The notes below the pieces were generated by a model. The model was not told where the DNA came from and made no database searches. It worked only from the letters and a program-made list of their open reading frames with translations. A stretch of DNA of 64,000 bases, from NCBI RefSeq assembly GCF_964275005.1, contig NC_092705.1, positions 22,515,980 through 22,579,979 of the forward strand, in the 5' to 3' direction. The translations under genes and the position numbers were made by a program. Origin of the DNA: Diadema setosum. Lineage: Eukaryota; Echinodermata; Echinoidea; Diadematoida; Diadematidae. Shown here one piece after another: positions 12,307-22,772 of the stretch. How positions within the stretch are numbered: position 1 is the first letter of the stretch; every line of letters starts with the position of its first letter.

Positions 12307-14938
12307 AACAAAAATAATGTAAATATTACAACGAATATACGGCTTTTCCGGCTAGGCACCCCGTATCGTATGCAGATATTATAATCATTATTTAATGTAC
12401 ACACACGCATATCCTTATTTTTCATACACGTGCCCAGAGTTTATATAGGAAAAACTAAGATTGAATATTTAGCTTTTCAATTCTATTTTCTTAATTTGAA
12501 ACTGATCTCCTACGGCAGCTTGATATACTGGAATATAGGTTAGGTAGAAAGATCAGACCTTAATCAATGATTGTATGTATCATATCAATACGACAGTACA
12601 GTTGAGATAAGTAGGCTTGGTATGGGGTTGATCTCCTTTGCGTGAGTTTGGTTAAATTGGGAAAAGAAACCTTCACTAATACGTTCGCAAGAAACTCGTG
12701 TACGGTAATGCGTTTAGGGAACACATGCTTACAAGTTAGCTTTCCTGTGCAAACAGGTGGAACAGACGACAATGGGTTCTCCCACCCTCGGTAAACACAC
12801 GTTATCTAACGGCGATCCGGGCAATTGAAGCTACGAATTATGCATGTAGGATAAGGACTTGATTGTGGTGGTTTTCCCCTCGCTTTGAACAATGTTGTAC
12901 ACATAAAAAATGCCAGTGATTCTCTAATTCTTTGAAAATACCTTCGCTCTTCTCTCCTTTCTGTTAATCTTCTGTTAATTTTTTTTTTTGTGGTTTTGAA
13001 AGCATTTAGGATCTTTATCAAAGTTTCCAACTTTTGTGACAATATGTGTGACATTAAAACCTGCAAACCAGGAATATTCTTCTGTGTAATCATAATGTAA
13101 CGTGTATATTATTTTTTTTAATTGAAATACAAATGCCATAGGTGAATTCAGATTTGAACAAACACGAGAAAAAACAATACAAACAAAAACAATCTGAATG
13201 TTAGATTCCTTGTTTTTTTTTTATAACACAAGTAAAGTAGAAAAAGACTCAAGATAAACTTGCATGGATAATGGGTATAAAACTCTCCAAACAGTGCCTC
13301 CATGCGATACATTTTTACCAACATCGGGGATTCTATTGTTTTAGTGTTAGAATCCCCCTCCCCCCCCCCCCTTGGCTGATTCTTCAAGCTGCAAGTCACT
13401 GAAAAATCAGAGGAAAGACAATTCGTGATTTGATCTATCTCTTTCACATCCTACGTTATATTTTGGAAACAGTATGTGAAATGAATACAGGCGTATCGTT
13501 GAAGACTATGTACTGTCTATGTTTATTTGAAACTGGTAATATACAATAATGTATTTATGTATTGTTGTGTATGCATTCAATTGACACATATTTCACGCTT
13601 TTTTTCAGCGTAATTGCTAATGATTCTTTTTTTTTTCCAGATAGGCGTCAATGCTGAGGCATTTCATGCAATAGAAGTCAAATATACATAGTAGTCTAAA
13701 TTTGCGATTCTGTGCTTGACATTTCTTTAATTTTTTGCTCGTTGACGTATTGGATTACTTGTCATTCATTTCAGCATCAATAACATGCTGCTGCAAAAGA
13801 TCTGTTACATAATCATATGTCTATAATGTTCACGCTTTTCGAGCAGACTAACCACTGACAAAAATTGATAGAATTGTGAATGAAGTCAGATACGACCATC
13901 TGGCATATGCGCCAGAGCAATGTGTAACAAGTGAATCTTACCTGACTCTGCTTCATTTTTTTTTTTAATTCAATAGGGCAGATGAATCGCGTGAGGTCAG
14001 CATTCGATGAGCTAGGATCTCGGAAGTTGAGTGGCGTCGCGACATCAAAGACAGACAAAGAAACGGGTGCAGCGGATAATAGTACAGAACTCCGCCTTTC
14101 CGAGGAGCAGGATGAGAAGATCAAAGTGTTTGAAAAGACGGTCCAGGAAAATCTTGGCAATCAGATGCAATTCAGGGATTCAAACACAGACTCCGTACTC
14201 CGGGGTCCGAGGAGTAAAAATTTTGTTATTTTGACGTCAGTCAACGCCGAATTCGTGGACATAGCTGAGAATTGGCTGGAGAGTCTTCGACGACTCGGAC
14301 TTCGCTACAATATCACCCTGGTCGCGGAAGATTCCGACACATACAAATATTTCTCGATCAGGGCGAACAAGGAGTTCCGGGTTCTCTACCAGAAGCAGTA
14401 CGCCTTCAACTTCACGCGCCGCTTCGGCCCGGTCATGATGTACCAGGAGCTCATACGACGTCGTACGGTGTACATCAGGACGCTACTGGAGCAAGGTCAG
14501 GACGTGCTCCTGGTGGACGCCGACACCATTTGGGTGAAGGACCCCGTGGCGTTCATCATGAGCGAGTACGGCATCTACGACCTCTGGTTCGCGCAGGGCT
14601 TCGAGAACCACATCCCTTGCCCCTGCTTCATGTACATGCGCTCCACCCCCCGCGTGGTCGCCATGGTGAAGGAATGGGTGTGGCGTCTGGAGAACCACCG
14701 AGGGCGGCGGATGGAGTCCGACCAGGTCGCGCTTGCGCACATCCTACCCCGCTTTGAAGACATCCCATTCAAGCGCCTTGACTTCGACCAGTTTCCTACG
14801 GGCAAACACCTGTTCAACCCCGAGTGGCTGGAAGAACACTGGCAGAGCATATACGTAGCTCACTGCAACCATGCCGGCCGCCACGACGCCAAGAAGCAAC
14901 GGCTACAGGAGATTGGGCTCTGGCTTCTGAATTCTTGA
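12006..14938 (+). CDS. GT77-like type II membrane glycosyltransferase (two coding exons)
   Basis: The gene joins 12006-12126 (donor GTAAGT, phase 1) to 13977-14938 (acceptor TTCAATAG) and encodes 360 aa. Residues about 10-33 are a signal anchor after a nine-residue cytoplasmic tail. A stem region (residues about 40-120) leads to a catalytic domain from residue about 122 that resembles the nucleotide-diphospho-sugar transferase family (PF03407, GT77). It shows NFVILTSVN at the domain start, a DAD metal/nucleotide-sugar motif at residues 221-223 in LLVDADTIWVKDP, and ESDQVALAHIL further on. Such enzymes transfer a sugar from a nucleotide donor in the Golgi; plant RGXT and Dictyostelium relatives use xylose or galactose. 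The donor and acceptor here cannot be told from sequence. Codon GC content is much higher than the surroundings, as for a real exon. The start at 12006 gives a short tail; an in-frame ATG 47 codons upstream is the alternative. Confidence 0.88.
12127..13976 (+). other. Intron of the glycosyltransferase gene
   Basis: This 1.85-kb intron is GT-AG with a polypyrimidine tract before the acceptor. It carries a (CA)n array at about 12263-12302, a C-run near 13360 and several T-runs. I see no other gene inside. Confidence 0.8.
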
Positions 14939-14969
14939 CGCACAACAAGCCATTGACACATTAAAAACA

Positions 14970-14975
14970 TACTAT
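14970..14975 (+). terminator. Weak candidate poly(A) signal
   Basis: ATTAAA, a common variant of AATAAA, lies about 32 bases after the glycosyltransferase stop codon. Confidence 0.25.
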
Positions 14976-15179
14976 GACCATCTCTTAACAATTCTTTCGT
15001 TTTATCTGTTCATCAATGCGTCAATATGCTAGACGGTCAGTGACTTTCACTTCTACAGCCTCCTGACGGGGAATCCAGCCCACTCCTCCCCACCCCCCCC
15101 CCCAAAAAAAAATGTTGGCTAGAAACGGTGCACAGGAGACACAGACAAAACCTGACAAAACTTCTCATTAAGAAAATTC

Positions 15180-15660
15180 AATCGCATTTCTCAGTATCAT
15201 CATTTAATTGGTTTGCAATAGGTGTGTAATGAGGAACAAGACCGACGGTCTTACGGAGATCTGCACATTTCACCGTACCGTGCCGTGTTACGTATTGGTG
15301 AAGAGAACTTAGGCGCTTCTCTAAATAATTTTCTTAAAGTAAAAACAGTGTAATCTAATGTAGATTTTCTCAGTATCACCACTAAATTGGTTTACAATCG
15401 TGTCATGAGGAACAAGGTCGAAAGTTTTGTGGAGATCTGCAAATTTCACCATACCATCTGCCGTGTTACCGTGTTCTGGGAAGAGAATTTGGACAGCCTC
15501 TTCTCTGAATGCCACTCTTTTATCGCTAGCACTCAATCTCTTCAAAGAGTAATATAATAAAGCTAACATTGACCGTTTTAAACAAGGATGAAGATGGGAT
15601 TCATTTAGTAAAATATGTTTTAACTTTTTGTGATATACCAAGAAGACACGTATGATATAG
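15180..15660 (-). mobile_element. Decayed LINE reverse-transcriptase fragment, partly duplicated
   Basis: On the minus strand a frame reads KFADLHKTFDLVPHD, which resembles the block around the first catalytic aspartate of LINE reverse transcriptases (F.D..KAFD.V.HD). The segment 15365-15500 is repeated, with divergence, at 15180-15310, so the fragment was tandemly duplicated. No full domain remains. The match is by eye and the LINE clade is unknown. Confidence 0.4.
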
Positions 15661-15964
15661 TACAGAGCATGCCATTTTAAGAGGAATTCAAAGTTTCTTT
15701 GATGAAAATCGGGTTTGGAATGACTGAAACATCAAAAAACAAAGTAAAACAGAGCGATCGTAATAAAGTGTGGGTCCCACACTTTATTAGTATCGCTCTT
15801 TTTTTTTGATATCTCAGCCATTTCAAAATCAATTTTCATCAAATAAACATTGAATTCCTCATAGAATTACATGCTCTTTCATATTTCATAAGAGGTTTCT
15901 CATTATCTCACCAAAAAATGTTAGAATCCTGAAATTAGGTCTTAACCAAAAGTATACGATCCCT
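15650..15964. mobile_element. PiggyBac-like palindromic MITE (left end lost)
   Basis: It belongs to the same family as 20280-20645, 44598-44989 and a fragment near 45540-45840. The two halves are mutual inverted copies, with GGCTGAGATATC-type and GATATCTCAGCCATTTC blocks facing each other around the central palindrome AAGTGTGGGTCCCACACTT. The right end is CCCT followed by TTAA. The expected left AGGG end is missing. Confidence 0.6.
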
Positions 15965-16780
15965 TTAACCATGGAGATGAACGGTTATAAGTATATATTT
16001 TTTAAAAAAATATCCAAGAGCTGGGTTTTTAAATATCTCGTTATTGACGATTTGCTCTCACACGTTATAACTACCGCGCATTTACACGTCCTTTCAAATT
16101 TTTAAAAGAAAATAGTTCTATAAGCTGATAAAAAATATGGTTAAGATATGACATGAAATTTTTAAGAAACAATCTTAAAAATGAAATTCATCCAGAACCA
16201 TATACCGATATGGTAATATCTAGAGTAATTCACAAATTTTACAAGCTGTGTTTTTCTCATGAATTCCTCTTTTCCATGTAGACTTACAAATTAAGATTGT
16301 ATTGCTTACTTGTTTATTCATCCAAACCAAATTTGATATCATTATAATACTATATTCACGTTTTGTTGAAACTTACGTGATTCAAAGTTCATTGAAAATA
16401 ATGTTATCATGTAAGCGTTTTGTACATATACTTTATAATTATATTATAATTTATATGGAAATAAAATCATTTTGAATTGAATTGAAATTTGATATACACT
16501 GTACATTTTTATCTATGTCCCGTGAAATCGACACAGATGAATAGAATATTGTTGGTAAATGACGTTTAAAGTTTTATATGCCTTGTTTTCTGTGATTTAT
16601 TATCCTCTTTATCCCCTTATGCTTTGTCAAACCGTGCTTCCTTCCATTCAGTGCTGCATACATATATTGCGAAATCCGGTTTGCAATTATTATCCAGGCA
16701 ATCTTGTTTTTAATTTTTTGTTGGTATGTTTTCATTCGTGCGTAATGTGGAGTATACATATGAACCCCCCTCTCCCTCAT
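15965..16780. other. Non-coding AT-rich stretch
   Basis: No gene is recognised apart from the possible LINE tail reported separately. Confidence 0.4.
16430..16495 (+). repeat. Possible LINE 3' end with GAATT-type tail
   Basis: AAATAAAATCATTTT is followed by TGAATTGAATTGAAATT, the kind of short tandem tail that ends CR1/L2-type elements. A comparable ending occurs near 43895-43920. Only the tail is visible. Confidence 0.3.
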
Positions 16781-16783
16781 ATA

Positions 16784-16841
<58 letters not shown>

Positions 16842-17023
16842 GGCCCGACATTAGCCGTGACCCGGTGGCCAGGGGGCTACTAAAGATTAATGTCAGGCCA
16901 CCACATTTTAGAAAAGGCATTAATTTTGACTAACATTCAAAATCAATTCTGAATTTCCTTCGGGTCACCAAACTTTCAGATTCTGGACCACCAGAGGAAA
17001 AAGTAAATGTCGAGCCATATATG

Positions 17024-17035
<12 letters not shown>
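16781..17035. mobile_element. (TA)n array with a short inverted-repeat insert
   Basis: A long (TA)n run (about 16781-16838) is followed by a roughly 180-bp segment that starts CAGGGCCCGACATTA and ends TAAATGTCGAGCC before TA dinucleotides resume. The ends are near-inverted copies, suggesting a small MITE inserted at TA. A diverged relative ending GTATCGAGCCCTG lies at about 24080-24233. Confidence 0.5.
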
Positions 17036-17054
<19 letters not shown>

Positions 17055-17081
17055 AAATTACATTGTCTTTTTGCATCTGTA

Positions 17082-17465
17082 AATACGCTGGACTCTCTCC
17101 CACACACGGTGCCATTCCCGCGCAATCTCATAAAAGCCAAACATCATCAGAAAATAATTTCTTTTATAGAAGTTTAATGTGGCAACAAAATTCATAGATG
17201 GACATGATGAATATAATCATTATCATGGAATGTTCTAGAAACATCTTTTAACGTTTGAAACTCTTGCAGTACAATATGATGCACTTAATATGCACATAAT
17301 AGATTGAAAATGTTAGCAGACGACTCTTTTTTTCACTTTCTTCAGTTGTTCTTACTGTTAGTATTTTCTTTTGCCCGAACTGTGCTTTACACTCCATGCA
17401 CAGGATTTCTTCAGTTATTTATTTTTGCCCATTGCCTCAATCCACGCCAGATATTGTAGGCATAT
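17082..17465. repeat. Dispersed repeat family D, copy 1
   Basis: It shares long collinear blocks with 24258-24790 and 35772-36325: GCTGGA.TCTC..., CACACGGTACCAT-like, CATCATCAG, a CATGAAAT block, AACGTTTGAA, a TTTTCTTTTG.CCGAACT block and CAATCCACGCCA. It has no coding capacity; class unknown. Confidence 0.6.
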
Positions 17466-17890
17466 ATGAAATGGGCATCTCCCAATTTTCGATGACGCCC
17501 CCCCCCAAAAAAAGCAAAAAAACATTTAGAAACGGAGCTAGAAGCAATAATGTGATTTTAATAAATCACATCATACTGACGGTACGATCGAGCCAGAGAA
17601 ATTGAAAAAAAAAATAACATGTTGAGATCATGATGCATAAGCTAAAACATCCTACAACACATTGAAATTTTAGTACAAATTAGCGAAGATGTATGTATAA
17701 GTATGTATATGTATATGTATATGTATATTAACCATTTTTCCCACTTCCTTTCAATTCATTTCAATTCAATTTCACTTTATTTCATACTTCTCATATATCA
17801 GTATAACACCAAATACTCATATAACAAATATTAAATCATTTCATACTACTCAGATATTTATGTAGTATCTGCGCTTTACAAATTTATCTA
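17466..17890. other. Non-coding, no feature recognised
   Basis: AT-rich sequence with a C-run followed by an A-run near 17500 and a short GTATAT repeat near 17700. Nothing coding is visible. Confidence 0.4.
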
Positions 17891-18280
17891 ATTATCATCA
17901 TATCAATATTAAATCAAAATGATAGCACAAGTTCTTTTACCTTTGTCAACAGTATAAAAAAAAAAATGCATACAAGATCATAACACTTGCATGATCCGTG
18001 GGGACATCGTTGGTCAAAAGTCACGCTATGTTAATAGTTGCGCCAACGTCATGGTATCATATCAATATTACATCAAAATAACAGCACAAGTTCTTTTACC
18101 TTGTCAACAATATACCCCCCCCCCCCCAAAAAAAAAAAAAATGCATAGAAGATCATAACACTTGCATGATCCGCCCACGAGACCGACGCTAGGCAAAGAA
18201 GGCTCACGAGACCGACTCTAGGCAAAGAAAACACACACGAGACTGACACTAGGCAAAGAAGGCTCACGAGACCGTCATGA
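17890..18280. repeat. Tandem duplication plus a 29-bp minisatellite
   Basis: A segment with ATCATATCAATATTA, AGCACAAGTTCTTTTACC and CATAACACTTGCATGATCCG occurs at 17895-18000 and again at 18056-18172. From about 18175 to 18275, a unit of about 29 bp containing CACGAGACCGACNCTAGGC and AAAGAAGGCT is repeated about three and a half times. Confidence 0.65.
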
Positions 18281-18634
18281 TGAACAGCGCCATTTATGTC
18301 AATTAGAAGTATGTCCATACTTAAATGTTTACAATGTCATTCAATGGATGAAAACGCTTTAAATCGCAGCGACTCAGCTCTGTTTGTGGCTGGTGTTGGT
18401 AAAATGATTCCCCTCAAGACGGTACATTTTCATTAAAAAACAGAATAGCTGTTTTCATCATGAATGCATCTTCATTTTCCGAATACTTAACGCTACCTTA
18501 ACCTTATTCCTTTTCTTTTATTCCCTTTATTCTTTCACCCTGTGCTTTGCCCTACCTACTTCCTGACCCTCTAATTTCTTATTATTCCCTTTATAATGCC
18601 CACCCTATTCGGGAGCCCCCCATTTTTCAGCTCG

Positions 18635-18681
<47 letters not shown>

Positions 18682-18705
18682 CACACACACACACATATGT
18701 ATATA

Positions 18706-18798
<93 letters not shown>

Positions 18799-18800
18799 CT
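18635..18800. repeat. (CA)n then (TA)n compound microsatellite
   Basis: About 55 bp of CA dinucleotides pass directly into about 110 bp of TA/CATA repeats. The reading frames across it are repeat translations. The array abuts the Penelope-like element that begins near 18839. Confidence 0.85.
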
Positions 18801-18903
18801 TGGAATTTTCCACGTGTTGGACTTCGAATGTTGTAATTATTAGAAGAAAGAGTCTCAAGTACGCCATGGATCCAACGATTACAAAAAAATTTTATTACAA
18901 AAT

Positions 18904-18930
18904 TTTCGGTCTGCCTCAGACCTTCGTCAG
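18904..18930 (-). ncRNA. Hammerhead-like motif, left arm of the 19-kb element
   Basis: CTGACGA, extra A, stem GGTCTG/CAGACC with loop AGG, GAAA. A possible AT-rich stem III (AATTTT / AAAATT) follows. Confidence 0.35.
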
Positions 18931-19472
18931 TGCAAAGACAATGATGGACAATGATAAACATGAATCATAACAACAATGCTATGCGCGTCATGCGCGTAGT
19001 GCGTTGCCCTGGAGCTGCGTTGTCAAGGAGAGCGCTGATACGTATAAGGGTATGGTAGAAAGTGAAATCTCAATGAATACTGAACTCAGACTCAACAAAA
19101 GTTTCAAGTGCTTGTTTGAATCATACTATGCTATATATACTCTTTATGAAAATACATTGCTTTATATACGTCCTTGTAATAATAGACTTTAGCGATTCTA
19201 TTTTTTTCGTAGATAAACTTCGAAGAAAAGACGCATATAAAGCATTGATTACAAATGGAGAAGAAATTAAAAGGAATGAGCTAATAATACAACTAGTTAT
19301 TAGAGCATCTGTTTACTGTAAAAATAAAAATTGTATATATATATATATATATTATACGGATGATCAAGACATCATATCAAAAAAAAAATAGTGTTCAATA
19401 CAAATATAATAAAATCTCAACATTAACTCAATTAAAATTTCAATGAAGACTAAACTCAAACTCAACAGTTCC

Positions 19473-19544
19473 GAGCGTATGTGTATATTATATGCATGCC
19501 AATGTATGCATACATTGGCATGCATATAATATACACATACGCTC
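19473..19544. repeat. 72-bp perfect palindrome
   Basis: The left half, starting GAGCGTATGTGTATA, is followed with no spacer by its exact reverse complement, ending TACACATACGCTC. It sits inside the Penelope-like element at the inner edge of its right arm. As DNA it could extrude a cruciform; as RNA it would form a 36-bp hairpin. Confidence 0.9.
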
Positions 19545-19643
19545 TCCTTGACAACGCAGCTCCAGGGCAACGCACTACGCGCATGACGCGCATAGCATTG
19601 TTGTTATGATTCATGTTTATCATTGTCCATCATTGTCTTTGCA

Positions 19644-19670
19644 CTGACGAAGGTCTGAGGCAGACCGAAA
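19644..19670 (+). ncRNA. Hammerhead-like motif, right arm of the 19-kb element
   Basis: The core is identical to that in the left arm. The downstream A/T run differs slightly in length between arms. Confidence 0.35.
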
Positions 19671-19969
19671 ATTTTGTAATAATTTTTTTTTTGTAATCGT
19701 TGGATCCATGGCGTACTTGAGACTCTTTCTTTTTATATATATATATATATATATATTCAGGAATTTCACTGGGACGTGAATATGACTGTTTATTTGTCAT
19801 CCTAAGAGGAGAGCCAGTGATATATCACTAGACTATACAGATGTCCATGCGTGTAGATGGCAGATTGAATGCATTTATGATCATCTATCGTACGTTTCAA
19901 TGTAATGTTGTGTAATCCCTTTATCATTAGCAGAGCTGGTAATCACTACAAGTTATTTACAAGACATTG

Positions 19970-19982
19970 TGTGTGTGTGTGT

Positions 19983-20020
<38 letters not shown>
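19970..20020. repeat. (TG)n microsatellite
   Basis: An almost pure TG dinucleotide run with one interruption. Confidence 0.9.
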
Positions 20021-20279
20021 TCCAATGGTTTAAATCTTTATCACTTTCAGAAACTTCTACGACGGTAATGTGTCACCAAAGCTATTATTGTCTCCCAAGC
20101 ATTTTGATCTAGGTTTTTCTAGATCTACTTTCATGCACAATTTGATCTATTCCTTCTGTGTATGCACAAATGCACAAACAGTCTTCAATTGAATTAATTT
20201 GGTCTTATGGAATCGTGGTTCCGCATAGAATCTCTAAAACTTTACTACTTACACTGTATCAGTCATATCCACGACTTAA

Positions 20280-20645
20280 AGGGACTGTACAGTACTGGTT
20301 GAGGTAAGGGATTCATGTTTTGAAAATTTCTAAGTGAGATAATGAGAAACCTCCTATGAAATTTGAAAGAGCATGTTATTTTAAGAGGGATTCAAAGTTT
20401 ATTTGATGAAAATTGGTTTTGAAATGGCTGAGATATCCCAAAAAGTGATAATAATAAAAGGCGACAGGCCACAACTTTATTAGGATCTCTTTGTTTCACC
20501 TTGTTCTGGGATATCTCAGCCATTTCAAAACCGATTTTAATCAAATAAACTTTTGATACCCTTTAGAATTGCATGCTCTTTGACATCTCATAGAGTGGTT
20601 TCTGAAAAGCTAAATCCTCACCTCGACCAGAACTGTACACACCCT
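20280..20645. mobile_element. PiggyBac-like palindromic MITE, complete copy
   Basis: It is flanked on both sides by TTAA (20276-20279 and 20646-20649), the piggyBac target. The ends are AGGG...CCCT, extended by the inverted pair GTACAGTACTGGTTGAGG / CCTCGACCAGAACTGTAC. The two halves mirror each other (GGCTGAGATATCCC against GGGATATCTCAGCC). It encodes nothing. Three relatives are in this window. Confidence 0.75.
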
Positions 20646-20649
20646 TTAA

Positions 20650-21270
20650 GGTTTAGTTTGATATGAGGATTACGGCTAGTGATACAATCATATTTGAGAG
20701 TGATCTCAGTAAAGATGAGTACAAAACACTAGATCTGGAAATTCCAGGAGATTTGGATACATTAAAGATTTTACGCTTCATTACTGCAGATAACCCTAAA
20801 ATAAGGTATATCGTGAAGATGAGTAGTTCCATCTTCCATGGTGAATGCCGACAAATAATAACTACGAACAGGGAGATGGAAAGAGAGTCCTTTTCGCCTC
20901 CTTCTTCAAAAAACACAATTTCATTGTTCTAAAGTTGAGTCAGTCATCTCTTGTGTTTGCCTCATCAATGTAAGTTTAACGCGTAAGAACATCAGTGCCA
21001 ATCGGCACTCACAGCACATGTGCATAGGATTAAAGGTAGTTCCACGCATATCTTCCTTTGTCAGTTAGCATATCATATATCATCTCATGACTTGCATTTT
21101 AGTTATGCCGCAAGTGATATTAGCTTAAATAGGGGAAATGCAAAATAAACAAGTGCGGTTTAAACATAATGTGCATATTCACATGTATGTTTCCTTTGTA
21201 TGTCTGTGAGAGTCTGAACGTGTGTCTTTTTTTTCATAGTACTTCACCATAAAATTCAACATATACAGTG
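20650..21270. other. Non-coding, no feature recognised
   Basis: Overlapping open frames of about 88 codons exist on both strands (20653-20932) with no recognisable motif. I see no splice-supported exon. Confidence 0.35.
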
Positions 21271-21271
21271 T

Positions 21272-21274
21272 ATG

Positions 21275-21328
<54 letters not shown>

Positions 21329-22575
21329 GACGAACTCGCCTTCTCGTCGTGATTTAAGAGGGTGTATTTGACTGTCTGTACAAATGCCTCCGCGAGCCGT
21401 GTCAGGATGGCCGAGTAGGCGGGGTTCGTTTTGTTGCAGTTTACAACGATCCCTTTAAGTCATCAAAACTACTAGTCTGTACGCTACCATGTATTATGTT
21501 GTGTCAGAAGCAGCTTACCAACACAAGCGGCACACATACCAAGTTCAGCATCACTTAAAGTATGTCACTCCCAAGCGTCACTTTGTAGAGGATGTTAAAT
21601 TGGTACACTTATTTTGTTACCAACTTTTGTTACCAACTCTTGCTACCAAGTTCTGCTACCAAGATTTGCTACCAAGTTCTGCTACCAAGTTTTGTTACCA
21701 ACTCAGTCACGCTAACGTGGAACACCTTTCACAACCATATGGTGACACAGGTATCGTTGATGGCACGGGGTAAAGTGCTGTATCGCACCGTTACCAACTT
21801 CCTCAGGCAACGACTGGAACTTGGATTGGGCACAGGGCATATGCGACAAGTCACATTACCACTGTTCCCGAAATCCAACGGCGACGACTGGAACTTGGAT
21901 TGGGCACGGACTATGCGACAAGTCACATTACCAATATGCCCGAAATCCAACGGCTTGCTAGCTGGTCTTCTCAGGAACGATGCTTCCAACTCAGGAACAA
22001 GTACCACCACTCTCCAAGCTGTTGTATTGTGGTAGAACTCTCAAGAAGACACAGTGAAGTCAGTAATTCAGGAACACATGTACAGTTTATTACATGTAGA
22101 AGTGAACATGAACAACACATTTTAAATTAACATACACGGGCTACTTGTTGCGGACTATGTCATACAACGGCCTCTTTATATGCCTCTCCTCCTATCGCGG
22201 AGTGAGGAGGCAATCCCGCACGGCCGAGAATAACGTTAACGAAAATACCCGCAGTAATCATTCAAATTAGTTACAATGTTAACGTTGTTATCAAATTCGT
22301 ACAACGATTATATATTTCGGCAGTATCTCTTGTACATGGTTACTATAATTCGGCATGTATCATCGGTCTAAACCGGAGTTGGTATTTAAATAATCCAAAC
22401 TTGCCCATGACAAACAAGTAACCACATATTTAATGATAAATGTTAAAACTCATAATGATGCACTATCAACCACCTTAAAACATTTATCCAACGTTTCGAT
22501 AGTGTGCCCCTTTCTATACTACCGGCACAATCGATTATGACAAATTATAATCAAACGGTTAAATCGAATTTCGTT

Positions 22576-22636
<61 letters not shown>

Positions 22637-22640
22637 GACT
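21272..22640. repeat. Unclassified insertion between two (TA)n arrays, with internal tandem repeats
   Basis: (TA)n arrays lie at about 21278-21325 and 22579-22637. Between them is a 1.25-kb segment of different composition. It contains seven units of a 13-bp repeat (TTTTGTTACCAAC / TTCTGCTACCAAG variants, 21612-21702) and a 74-bp tandem duplication (units at 21811 and 21885, starting CGACTGGAACTTGGATTG, to about 21955). Near 22160-22220 it is GC-rich with GCCTCTCC / GGAGTGAGGAGG blocks. The segment looks like an inserted element, but I cannot name its class. Confidence 0.45.
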
Positions 22641-22772
22641 TTGATCATAGGGTTAAAGGGTTACGTGAAAGTTCTTATTTCACAGTTTTCATATTTACCT
22701 TGGCCAAGGGAGAACGTTATGCTTTCTTCGGCGAATGTTGGTTTGTTAATTTCTCCGTGTGAAAAATAGCTC

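Larger units (their letters stand above)
18839..19733. mobile_element. Penelope-like non-autonomous element with inverted arms
   Basis: The arms 18839-19032 and 19541-19733 are near-perfect inverted copies of about 193 bp. Each arm carries a hammerhead-like core, reading outward: CTGACGA, a six-base-pair stem (GGTCTG / CAGACC with an AGG loop) and GAAA, at 18904-18930 (minus) and 19644-19670 (plus). The interior (about 500 bp) encodes no reverse transcriptase. The Penelope-type retroelement at 54281-56144 has the same architecture, which is why I assign it here. (TA)n lies on both outer sides. Confidence 0.55.

Noticed and set aside
13813-14160. Antisense frames over the glycosyltransferase exon
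   Set aside because: Shadows of a GC-rich coding exon on the other strand.
20653-20932. Small protein-coding gene
   Set aside because: Overlapping frames of similar length on both strands, no motif, and position directly next to a MITE.
21326-22570. LTR-type retroelement remnant
   Set aside because: It begins TGTGACG after a TA array, but I see no matching second terminal repeat, primer site or coding remains.
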